In this document: positions 57,957-64,000 of the stretch, piece by piece
How the letters are laid out: each line of letters starts with the position of its first letter
Position numbering within the stretch: position 1 is the first letter of the stretch
Assembly (NCBI GenBank): GCA_031556725.1
Contig: JAVBSL010000013.1
Span: forward strand, 77,557-141,556
Length of the DNA stretch: 64,000 nt
Source of the DNA: UBA935 sp031556725
Lineage (GTDB): Bacteria > Bacillota > Clostridia > Lachnospirales > Lachnospiraceae
Reading direction: 5' to 3'
Program-made: the position numbers and the translations under genes
Notes under the pieces: generated by a model
The model's input: the letters and a program-made list of their open reading frames with translations, nothing else
Told to the model about the DNA's origin: nothing
Databases searched by the model: none

Positions 57957-59624
57957 ATGTATTCAGCAGTAGACACAATTTGGGTTTTGCTAGGAGCAGT
58001 ATTGGTGTTTTTTATGCAGGCGGGTTTCGCAATGGTGGAAACCGGATTTACCAGAGCCAAGAATGCCGGTAATATTATTATGAAAAATCTGATGGACTTT
58101 GCACTGGGAACATTGGTGTTCTGGCTTATTGGTTTTGGCATTATGTTTGCCGGGGACGGAGCATTATTTGGCGGGTTTGATTTCTTTATCAGAGACGACT
58201 ATAGTTCAACTATCCCTTCTCCTGCATTTATTATTTTTCAGACAGTATTTTGCGCAACAGCCGCAACTATTGTATCGGGAGCAATGGCTGAAAGAACTAA
58301 ATTCAGTGCATACTGTATCTACAGTATTGTAATCAGTGCATTTATTTATCCTATTTCCGGTCACTGGATCTGGGGCGGCGGCTGGCTATCACAGCTGGGA
58401 TTTCATGATTTTGCAGGTTCTACCGCAGTACATATGGTTGGTGGTGTATCGGCATTGATCGGCGCCAAAATATTAGGCCCCAGAATCGGAAAGTATTCCA
58501 AGAGCGGTAAGGCAAAAGCCATTCCCGGACACAGTTTGACACTGGGAGCTTTGGGTGTTTTCATTCTTTGGTTTTGCTGGTTTGGATTTAACGGTTGTTC
58601 TACGGTTTCGATGACCGGTGACGATTCTATCCTGTCTGCCGCAAGCATCTTTGTTACCACAAATATTGCAGCAGCAACCGCAACCACCGCAACCATGATC
58701 ATTACCTGGATCCGTTATAAAAAACCGGATGTATCCATGACCTTGAACGGTTCCCTGGCAGGTTTGGTAGCCATTACCGCAGGCTGTGATGCAGTATCAC
58801 CCGCAGGAGCATTCTTTATTGGTTTAATCGCAGCATTTGTTTTAGTATTTGCCGTTGAATTTATCGAAAAAGTTCTTAAAATTGACGATCCGGTAGGTGC
58901 AATTGCGGTTCATGGCGCGTGTGGTGCAACGGGTACTATTTTAACCGGTTTATTTGCCTTAGAGGGAGGTGTTTTCTATGGTGGTGGTTTCCGTATGCTG
59001 GGAATACAGACATTGGGTGTAGTTTCTGTAATTGCATGGGTTGCCGTTACTATAACAATTGTTTTCATAGTTATCAAAAAGACAGTTGGTTTACGTGTTT
59101 CAAGGGCAGAGGAATTAGTGGGACTGGATATCGAAGAACATGGACTTGTCAGCAGCTATGCAGACTTTATGACAGTTCCTTCGGGAGCAGACTTTAGGCC
59201 CAATACTGAAATGGCAGAAGTGCCTGTGGACGTTGCCATACCGGTTTCAAAGACTTCCAGGCCGGGTGCAAAAATGACCAAAGTGGTAATAGTCACCAAA
59301 CAGAGAAAGTTCGAAGCACTAAAAGAAGCTCTGGACCAGATCGGCATTACCGGTATGACAGTAACGCAGGTACTTGGCTGCGGTATGCAGAAGGGCGGCA
59401 ATGAATTTTACCGGGGCACGCAGGTTGAAACAACGCTTTTACCTAAGATTAAAGTGGAAATCGTCATTTGTAAGGTTCCTCTTGAATTGATTGTGGATAC
59501 TGTTAAGAAAGCGCTTTACACCGGCAACATCGGCGACGGTAAAATATTTATATATGATATTGAAAATGTTATTAAGGTAAGAACCGGCGAGGAAGGTTAC
59601 GATGCTTTGCAGGATGAAGAATAA
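57957..59624 (+). CDS. amtB: Ammonium transporter AmtB fused to a PII signal domain
   Basis: The protein has 555 residues. Residues about 1-405 are a full Amt channel with about eleven membrane segments: FMQAGFAMVETGFTRAKNAG, SGHWIWGGGWLS, FAGSTAVHMVGGVSALIGA, WFCWFGFNGCST and VGAIAVHGACGATGTI. From residue about 438 there is a PII (GlnB-like) domain: TKVVIVTKQRKFEALKEAL, then GCGMQKGGNEFYRGTQVE (T-loop) and LLPKIKVEIVIC. The whole C-terminal domain is in frame, so the sensor that normally blocks the channel is covalently attached. The gene stands alone behind a leader terminator. Confidence 0.95.
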   Translation: MYSAVDTIWVLLGAVLVFFMQAGFAMVETGFTRAKNAGNIIMKNLMDFALGTLVFWLIGFGIMFAGDGALFGGFDFFIRDDYSSTIPSPAFIIFQTVFCATAATIVSGAMAERTKFSAYCIYSIVISAFIYPISGHWIWGGGWLSQLGFHDFAGSTAVHMVGGVSALIGAKILGPRIGKYSKSGKAKAIPGHSLTLGALGVFILWFCWFGFNGCSTVSMTGDDSILSAASIFVTTNIAAATATTATMIITWIRYKKPDVSMTLNGSLAGLVAITAGCDAVSPAGAFFIGLIAAFVLVFAVEFIEKVLKIDDPVGAIAVHGACGATGTILTGLFALEGGVFYGGGFRMLGIQTLGVVSVIAWVAVTITIVFIVIKKTVGLRVSRAEELVGLDIEEHGLVSSYADFMTVPSGADFRPNTEMAEVPVDVAIPVSKTSRPGAKMTKVVIVTKQRKFEALKEALDQIGITGMTVTQVLGCGMQKGGNEFYRGTQVETTLLPKIKVEIVICKVPLELIVDTVKKALYTGNIGDGKIFIYDIENVIKVRTGEEGYDALQDEE

Positions 59625-59727
59625 TTAACTGATCTTTTCCATTTCCGTTCTGTACATATGTGGGAGTTGTGTTATATAATGAAAAAAGCATATAATTTAT
59701 CTGAAAACCAAGAAAGAGGGATTACAT

Positions 59728-60744
59728 ATGAAGATTAATATCTATTATGGGGGACGAGGATTTATGGATGACCCCACTTTATACGTGATTAATAAGATGC
59801 AGGCAGTACTGGAAGAGCTCCATGTGACAGTGGAACGGTTTAATTTATATGAATTGAAAAACAGTATTACCACATTGCCCCAGACATTGAAAGCAGCAGA
59901 TGGGATTATTTTGGCAACTACCGTGGAATGGTATGGAATCGGTGGATTTATGCAACAATTTCTGGATGCCTGCTGGCTGTATGGTGATAAAGAAAAAATA
60001 GCGAAGATATATATGTGCCCCATTGTAATGGCAACTACATACGGAGAACGGGAAGGCAAGCTTAATCTGTCAACAGCCTGGGAAATTCTGGGCGGTTTGC
60101 CATGCAGCGGTATCTGCGGATATATTACCGATGCCACTATGCTGGAAAATAGTGAGGACTATACTCGGATCATTGAAAAAAAAGCGGAAAATATGTATCG
60201 TTCCATTAACCAGAAACTGCCCAGCTTACCGGCCAGTAATCAGGCGGTAAAGCAGATGGTGTCCATTACCAAAAACACTGATTTGACCCCCCAGGAGTCA
60301 GAACAGCTTTCACAGTATGCATCTGATGATGTTTATGTACAAAGACAAAAAGAAGATATTCAGGAACTTACCAGTTTATTCCGGGATATGATGGGCAGCA
60401 GTGAACAGGATAACAGTTCAGAGTATATTGCCGACTTTAAGAATCATTTTACACCGAAGGCCGGGTTTAAGGCAGTTTATAAGCTTACCGTTGATAATCA
60501 AAAGAAAGCATTATATATTGAAGTAAACGGTACGGATGTGGACTGCCATTATGGTGAAAAAGGTGCTAATGGTATTGTGGACCGTCCGGATGTGGAAATG
60601 CAGATCAGCCGCCCCACTTTAAATGAAATTATTTCCGCCCGAATGACTTTCCAACGGGCATTTATGGCAGGCGAAATGAAGATGAAGGGCGATTTTAAGA
60701 TTTTACGGACCTTAGATCAAATTTTTACATTTATGAACAAATAA
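59728..60744 (+). CDS. Flavodoxin-like oxidoreductase fused to an SCP2 domain
   Basis: The protein has 338 residues. Residues about 1-170 are a flavodoxin-like/NADPH-dependent FMN reductase fold: KINIYYGGRGFMDDPTLYVINK, then DGIILATTVEWYGIGGFMQQFLDAC and MATTYGEREGKL. Residues about 240-338 are an SCP2 (sterol carrier protein 2-like) domain: YKLTVDNQKKALYIEVNG, then DVEMQISRPTLNEIISARM and KGDFKILRTLDQIFTFM. SCP2 domains bind hydrophobic ligands. The combination suggests reduction of a lipid-like substrate; this is inference. AAGAGGGA precedes the ATG. The HIT gene follows after 18 bases. Confidence 0.85.
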   Translation: MKINIYYGGRGFMDDPTLYVINKMQAVLEELHVTVERFNLYELKNSITTLPQTLKAADGIILATTVEWYGIGGFMQQFLDACWLYGDKEKIAKIYMCPIVMATTYGEREGKLNLSTAWEILGGLPCSGICGYITDATMLENSEDYTRIIEKKAENMYRSINQKLPSLPASNQAVKQMVSITKNTDLTPQESEQLSQYASDDVYVQRQKEDIQELTSLFRDMMGSSEQDNSSEYIADFKNHFTPKAGFKAVYKLTVDNQKKALYIEVNGTDVDCHYGEKGANGIVDRPDVEMQISRPTLNEIISARMTFQRAFMAGEMKMKGDFKILRTLDQIFTFMNK

Positions 60745-60762
60745 ATACCGGAGGAATGGAAT

Positions 60763-61173
60763 ATGAAGAAAGAGGATTGTATTTTTTGTAAAATAGCAGC
60801 AGGGGAGATACCGTCAAAAACCTTATATGAGGATGAACGGTTTCGGATTATTTTGGATGTGGGCCCGGCAACCAGAGGGCATGCTTTGATTCTGCCAAAA
60901 GAGCACTATGCTGATTTATGGGAATTGCCGGAAGATTTAGCAGCAGAAAGTATTAAGTTAGCCAGAAAGATGACGGCTAAGATGAAAGATGTCTTGCAGT
61001 GCGATGGCTTTAATCTGGTGCAGAACAACGGATATGCTGCCGGTCAGACGGTTTTTCATTTTCACTTACACCTGATTCCCCGCTACGACAGCGGAGAAAA
61101 ATTAGTGAGCTGGCATGTGGGAACACCCACCGAAGAAGAGCTGGAAGAAGTCAGAAAGACGATTGTAGGGTAA
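60763..61173 (+). CDS. HIT-family hydrolase (HinT-like)
   Basis: The protein has 136 residues. It hydrolyses nucleoside phosphoramidates or transfers nucleotides. The catalytic triad motif is FHFHLHLIPRY (His-x-His-x-His). IFCKIAAGEIPSKTLYEDE at the start and LILPKEHYADLWELP in the middle are typical. It is preceded by the SCP2 fusion and followed by the fumarase genes. A GGAGGAA lies in front of the ATG. Confidence 0.94.
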   Translation: MKKEDCIFCKIAAGEIPSKTLYEDERFRIILDVGPATRGHALILPKEHYADLWELPEDLAAESIKLARKMTAKMKDVLQCDGFNLVQNNGYAAGQTVFHFHLHLIPRYDSGEKLVSWHVGTPTEEELEEVRKTIVG

Positions 61174-61182
61174 TACAGTTAA

Positions 61183-62025
61183 ATGAGAGCGATACAAGTA
61201 GAAGACATTACTAAAAATGTAAAAGAGATGTGTGTAGAAGCCAATCACTTTCTAACAGCCGATATGGAAGAAGGACTGTGTAAGGCAACCGAGGCGGAAA
61301 AATCACCTTTGGGAAAACAGATACTGGAGCAGCTGCAGGATAATCTGCAGATTGCCGGGAAAGACATGATACCCATCTGTCAGGATACCGGCATGACGGT
61401 AATTTTTATGGAAATAGGCCAGGAAGTTACTTTTCAAGGTGGTTCTTTGGAAGAGGCCATTCAGGAAGGGGTAAGACAGGGCTATGCCGAAGGATATTTG
61501 CGAAAGTCGGTAGTGAGGGATCCCCTTTTACGTGTAAATACCGGTGATAATACGCCGGCAGTGATTCACTATACGATTGTATCCGGTGATAAAGTAAAGA
61601 TAACGGTGGCGCCTAAAGGATTTGGCAGTGAAAATATGAGCAGGATTTTTATGCTGAAACCGGCCGATGGCAGCGAAGGCGTTAAAAGTGCCGTTCTTAC
61701 GGCAGTAAAGGAAGCCGGTCCCAATGCCTGCCCACCGATGGTAGTGGGAGTGGGAATCGGCGGCACTTTTGAAAAATGCGCATTGTTAGCCAAAAAGGCC
61801 CTAACCCGTTCCATTAAGCAGCCATCGCAGCTTTCCCATATAAAAGAGATGGAAGAGGAATTATTAAGAGAGATTAACTGCCTGGGAATCGGTCCGGGAG
61901 GACTGGGGGGAACAACCACCGCACTGGCAGTTAATATTGAAACATTTCCCACGCATATTGCCGGATTACCGGTAGCGGTTAACATTTGCTGTCATGTAAA
62001 CAGGCATAGCATTCGGGAAATATAG
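61183..62025 (+). CDS. Class I fumarate hydratase, alpha subunit
   Basis: The protein has 280 residues and forms the N-terminal half of an iron-sulfur fumarase/tartrate dehydratase. The cluster Cys is in PICQDTGMTVIFM, with further Cys in PNACPPMVVG and GTFEKCALLAKKAL. SGDKVKITVAPKGFGSENMS and GGLGGTTTALAV are family motifs. It interconverts fumarate and malate in the reductive branch of the citric acid cycle. The oxygen-labile 4Fe-4S cluster fits an anaerobe. The beta subunit gene follows after 84 bases. Tartrate dehydratase is the alternative. Confidence 0.92.
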   Translation: MRAIQVEDITKNVKEMCVEANHFLTADMEEGLCKATEAEKSPLGKQILEQLQDNLQIAGKDMIPICQDTGMTVIFMEIGQEVTFQGGSLEEAIQEGVRQGYAEGYLRKSVVRDPLLRVNTGDNTPAVIHYTIVSGDKVKITVAPKGFGSENMSRIFMLKPADGSEGVKSAVLTAVKEAGPNACPPMVVGVGIGGTFEKCALLAKKALTRSIKQPSQLSHIKEMEEELLREINCLGIGPGGLGGTTTALAVNIETFPTHIAGLPVAVNICCHVNRHSIREI

Positions 62026-62109
62026 AACGAGTTTCTTCTATATATAATGCGATGAATTATGATATATAGTATGAACGATTTTTGCAGATACAATATAAAG
62101 GATTAAAAT

Positions 62110-62652
62110 ATGAAAAAACAGATAACAGCACCGATCAGTAGAGAGGATGTCAGGCAGCTGCGGGCAGGTGACTATGTATCCATAACCGGTACCATATATA
62201 CGGCCAGGGATGCCGCTCACAAAAGAATGTATGAAGCTTTGCAGGAGGGAAAAGAGTTACCGGTAGAAATAGATGGTATTACCCTTTACTACATGGGACC
62301 CTCACCGGCGCGTCCGGGGCGTCCGATTGGTTCGGCCGGCCCGACCACAGCCAGCCGAATGGATAAATATACTCCTACCCTATTAGATTTGGGTCAAGTG
62401 GGAATAATAGGAAAAGGAAAGCGTTCCAAAGAAGTAAAAGAGTCTATGATAAAAAACGGTGCAGTATATTTTGCTGCTGTCGGTGGAGCGGGAGCCTTGC
62501 TGTCTAAGACTATTCTGCAATCAGAAGTAGTTGCTTACGAAGACCTGGGTACGGAGGCAATCAGAAAATTGGAAGTAAAAGATTTTCCGGTAATTGTGGT
62601 AATTGATTCTCTGGGAAATGATCTATATGAAAAGGCGAAATGTGAGGAATGA
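62110..62652 (+). CDS. Class I fumarate hydratase, beta subunit
   Basis: The protein has 180 residues, matching the C-terminal domain of class I fumarases. The motifs are VRQLRAGDYVSITGTIYTARDAAHKRM, YYMGPSPARPGRPIGSAGPTTASRMD (key PIGSAGPTTASRMD), MIGKGKRS-type GIIGKGKRSKEV and VYFAAVGGAGALLSK. The active subunit contributes substrate-binding residues. AAAGGA precedes the ATG. It is 6 bases before plsC. The alpha-beta gap (62026-62109) contains an AT-rich inverted repeat around CTATATAT but no promoter. Confidence 0.93.
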   Translation: MKKQITAPISREDVRQLRAGDYVSITGTIYTARDAAHKRMYEALQEGKELPVEIDGITLYYMGPSPARPGRPIGSAGPTTASRMDKYTPTLLDLGQVGIIGKGKRSKEVKESMIKNGAVYFAAVGGAGALLSKTILQSEVVAYEDLGTEAIRKLEVKDFPVIVVIDSLGNDLYEKAKCEE

Positions 62653-62658
62653 TATAAT

Positions 62659-63369
62659 ATGCGGATAGCATTGATGGTATTGAGACTGTTTTTTATAGCA
62701 CCCTATTATGCATTTAGAATCTGGCGGTATGGTAAAAATAAAAATACCATACATGAGGAGGCTTTTGCCTATGTAAAAAAGGTGACTAAAGTTGCCAATC
62801 ATGCCGGAAGGGTTACCATAGAATCTTATGGAACGGAAAATATACCGAAAGAAAATGGGTTTATTTTTTTCCCCAATCATCAGGGGCTGTTTGATGTATT
62901 AGTATTTTTGGAATCCTGTCCCAACCCCTTTGCTTTTGTTATTAAGAAGGAAGCCAGTAATGTTATCCTGCTGAAACAGGTAAGCAAAGCACTTGGTTCT
63001 CTTGTAATAGATAGAGAGGACGTGCGGCAATCAATGGGAATCATTAACCAGATGACAGAGGAAGTTAAGGGCGGGAAGAACTTTGTTATTTTTGCGGAAG
63101 GAACAAGAAGTAAAAAAGGAAACGAACTATTAGATTTTAAAGGCGGCAGTTTTAAAAGTGCAACCAAAGCAAAGTGCCCCATTGTACCCTGTGCCTTGAT
63201 AGACTCCTTTAAACCCTTTGATGAGAATTCAATTAAACCCGTGACAGTAAAGCTGATATATCTTCCGCCCATGTATTATGATGAATATAAGGATCTGAAA
63301 ACAGTAGAGATAGCCGCCGAAGTAAAAAGACGAATTGAAGCAGCGATAGCCCTGCACAGTCAACAGTAA
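62659..63369 (+). CDS. plsC: 1-Acylglycerol-3-phosphate O-acyltransferase
   Basis: The protein has 236 residues with an N-terminal membrane-associated helix (about 4-20). The acyltransferase motifs are FFPNHQGLFDVLVFLES (NHx4D type, with His and Asp as catalytic pair) and VIFAEGTRSKKGNELLDFKGG (EGTRS), followed by CPIVPCALI. It acylates lysophosphatidic acid to make phosphatidic acid, the precursor of membrane lipids. A short intergenic space and shared direction suggest that it belongs to the fumarase transcript. A tRNA-Ser promoter starts just after its stop. Confidence 0.93.
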   Translation: MRIALMVLRLFFIAPYYAFRIWRYGKNKNTIHEEAFAYVKKVTKVANHAGRVTIESYGTENIPKENGFIFFPNHQGLFDVLVFLESCPNPFAFVIKKEASNVILLKQVSKALGSLVIDREDVRQSMGIINQMTEEVKGGKNFVIFAEGTRSKKGNELLDFKGGSFKSATKAKCPIVPCALIDSFKPFDENSIKPVTVKLIYLPPMYYDEYKDLKTVEIAAEVKRRIEAAIALHSQQ

Positions 63370-63376
63370 AAAACCA

Positions 63377-63405
63377 TTGACAAACAATATTCCCTTAGGT
63401 ATAAT
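63377..63405 (+). promoter_or_regulatory. Strong promoter of tRNA-Ser
   Basis: TTGACA (63377-63382) and TATAAT (63400-63405) with a 17-base spacer are a perfect sigma-A promoter. The start region carries TTGCGTC-ACAAG (63411-63422), which recurs behind the promoter at 63808. Confidence 0.85.
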
Positions 63406-63479
63406 TACTCTTGCGTCACAAGTTGACGTATAATTTAATATGGTAAGTGGCATGCTTACAGAAAAGAAGTTCAGACTAT

Positions 63480-63567
63480 GGAGAAATACTCAAGAGGCTG
63501 AAGAGGCGCCCCTGCTAAGGGTGTAGGTCGTTTGCGCGGCGCGAGGGTTCAAATCCCTCTTTCTCCG
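63480..63567 (+). tRNA. tRNA-Ser (anticodon GCT)
   Basis: The class II tRNA is complete: acceptor GGAGAAA pairs with TTTCTCC, the anticodon loop CTGCTAA gives GCT, there is a long variable arm, and the T arm is GAGGG-TTCAAAT-CCCTC. The discriminator is G, normal for serine. GCT decodes AGC/AGT. CCA is not encoded. Confidence 0.96.
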
Positions 63568-63588
63568 TTGTGGTTTACCACGAATAGA

Positions 63589-63616
63589 AGTATCGCATTA
63601 GCGATGCTTTTATTTT
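63589..63616 (+). terminator. Terminator of tRNA-Ser
   Basis: AGTATCGC (63589-63596) pairs with GCGATGCT (63601-63608) around ATTA with one wobble pair, followed by TTTATTTTTT. Confidence 0.8.
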
Positions 63617-63694
63617 TTCGATACGGGATTTTAATATTGGCAATATGTTAGTAAAAGCTGTGTAAAGAAAAAATCAAAAGCAAGTAAATTAAGA

Positions 63695-63724
63695 TTGACA
63701 ATACAGAATTAACAATGCTATAAT
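63695..63724 (+). promoter_or_regulatory. Promoter directly followed by a terminator
   Basis: TTGACA (63695-63700) and TATAAT (63719-63724) have an 18-base spacer. The predicted transcript would start near 63731 and reach the hairpin at 63733 at once. No gene lies between. Confidence 0.7.
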
Positions 63725-63732
63725 AAAAGTCC

Positions 63733-63755
63733 ACCGCATAGCAACTGCGGTTTTT
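63733..63755 (+). terminator. Terminator at the start of the short transcript
   Basis: ACCGCA (63733-63738) pairs with TGCGGT (63746-63751) around a 7-base loop; with the last stem T included, five T follow the G run. Together with the promoter just before it, the RNA would be about 25 bases long. Confidence 0.75.
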
Positions 63756-63807
63756 CATTCCTTAAAAAAGGTTGAAAAAGTACTGAAAAAATTTTCAAAA
63801 AAATGTC

Positions 63808-63836
63808 TTGACTTCGTATGACGCCCATGATATTAT
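63808..63836 (+). promoter_or_regulatory. Probable rRNA operon promoter
   Basis: TTGACT (63808-63813) and TATTAT (63831-63836) have a 17-base spacer. An A/T-rich tract (63786-63804) just upstream would act as an UP element. TTGCGTCTCACAAG (63844-63857) lies at the expected start, like that of the tRNA-Ser promoter. Confidence 0.65.
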
Positions 63837-63856
63837 ATCAGAGTTGCGTCTCACAA

Positions 63857-64000
63857 GACAAACACAGAACCTTGACAAATAAATAGTAATGCAACCTTGA
63901 AAATTCTAAAAAGAATTATTTAAGAACAAGAAACGAACCAAAAAACAGTAAAAAAGCCCAAATCGGAGATTTGAGCTCGAAGAACCTTCGGTTCTTCCGG
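63857..64000 (+). other. Leader region, probably upstream of 16S rRNA
   Basis: The last 140 bases have no ORF. A TTGACA at 63872 lacks a matching -10. AAATC/GATTT (63960-63973) and a perfect 8-bp hairpin GAAGAACC/GGTTCTTC (63979-63997) end the window. Such hairpins are typical of pre-rRNA leaders, but the 16S gene itself is not in the window. Confidence 0.45.

Noticed and set aside
63872..63900. Second promoter in the presumed rRNA leader
   Set aside because: TTGACA is present at 63872, but no acceptable -10 lies 16-18 bases downstream.
1..64000. CRISPR arrays, insertion sequences, prophage genes and integrases
   Set aside because: No regularly spaced repeat, transposase, integrase or phage structural protein was seen on either strand.

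Overview
The window looks like a chromosomal segment of an anaerobic, endospore-forming, flagellated Clostridia, most likely of the Lachnospiraceae. The basis is AT-rich Bacillota-style DNA with strong Shine-Dalgarno sites and many TTG starts, a BofA-type sporulation protein, flagellin with FliS, a Gram-positive Tad pilus locus with FHA and pseudopilin genes, a PerR-type regulator joined to a reverse rubrerythrin, D-lactate dehydrogenase, class I fumarase and an ammonium transporter fused to a PII domain. No phage, IS element or CRISPR array was seen. Assignments come from reading motifs; no database search was run.

Layout. 0-3.6 kb: a membrane-anchored unknown, a GNAT acetyltransferase, a small kinase-like protein and a free-standing AAA/DUF4143 ATPase. 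3.6-11 kb: a nucleoside salvage locus with a divergent DeoR regulator, deoC, a BmpA-type nucleoside-binding lipoprotein, its ABC ATPase and two permeases, and a DMT-family transporter. A broken AraC/GyrI regulator follows. 11.7-14.3 kb: a deaminase and an adenosylhomocysteinase-like gene that overlap and may recycle S-adenosylhomocysteine through S-inosylhomocysteine; a separate MTA/SAH nucleosidase lies at 19.2 kb. 14.3-19.2 kb: polytopic envelope-glycan type membrane proteins and an acyltransferase. 20-25 kb: a second AAA/DUF4143 ATPase, a perR-rubrerythrin operon and a two-component system. 25-35 kb: a decayed YgjP-type peptidase, an RluA-type pseudouridine synthase, an AI-2E-family membrane protein, an O-antigen-ligase-like protein, a GNAT enzyme, D-lactate dehydrogenase, and a MarR plus heterodimeric ABC exporter operon.

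35-43.5 kb: a 210-bp giant palindrome, tRNA-Lys(CTT), tatD, a PadR/DUF1700 operon, rsmA, a large acidic protein with a degenerate AAA domain, and glgB. 43.6-48.9 kb: a 971-residue protein next to flagellin and fliS, then DUF2508 and bofA genes. 49-57.8 kb: one compact Tad-type pilus/secretion operon, with a strong promoter and a 24-bp palindrome in front. 57.8-64 kb: amtB-PII behind a leader terminator, a flavodoxin/SCP2 fusion, a HIT hydrolase, the two fumarase subunits, plsC, tRNA-Ser(GCT), and at the right edge a series of strong promoters that probably leads into an rRNA operon outside the window.

The points most worth following are the deaminase/SAHH pair, the amtB leader terminator, the giant palindrome at 35.1-35.3 kb, the pseudo-AAA protein, the TadC homologue with an inserted extracytoplasmic domain, and the promoter-terminator pair at 63.7 kb.
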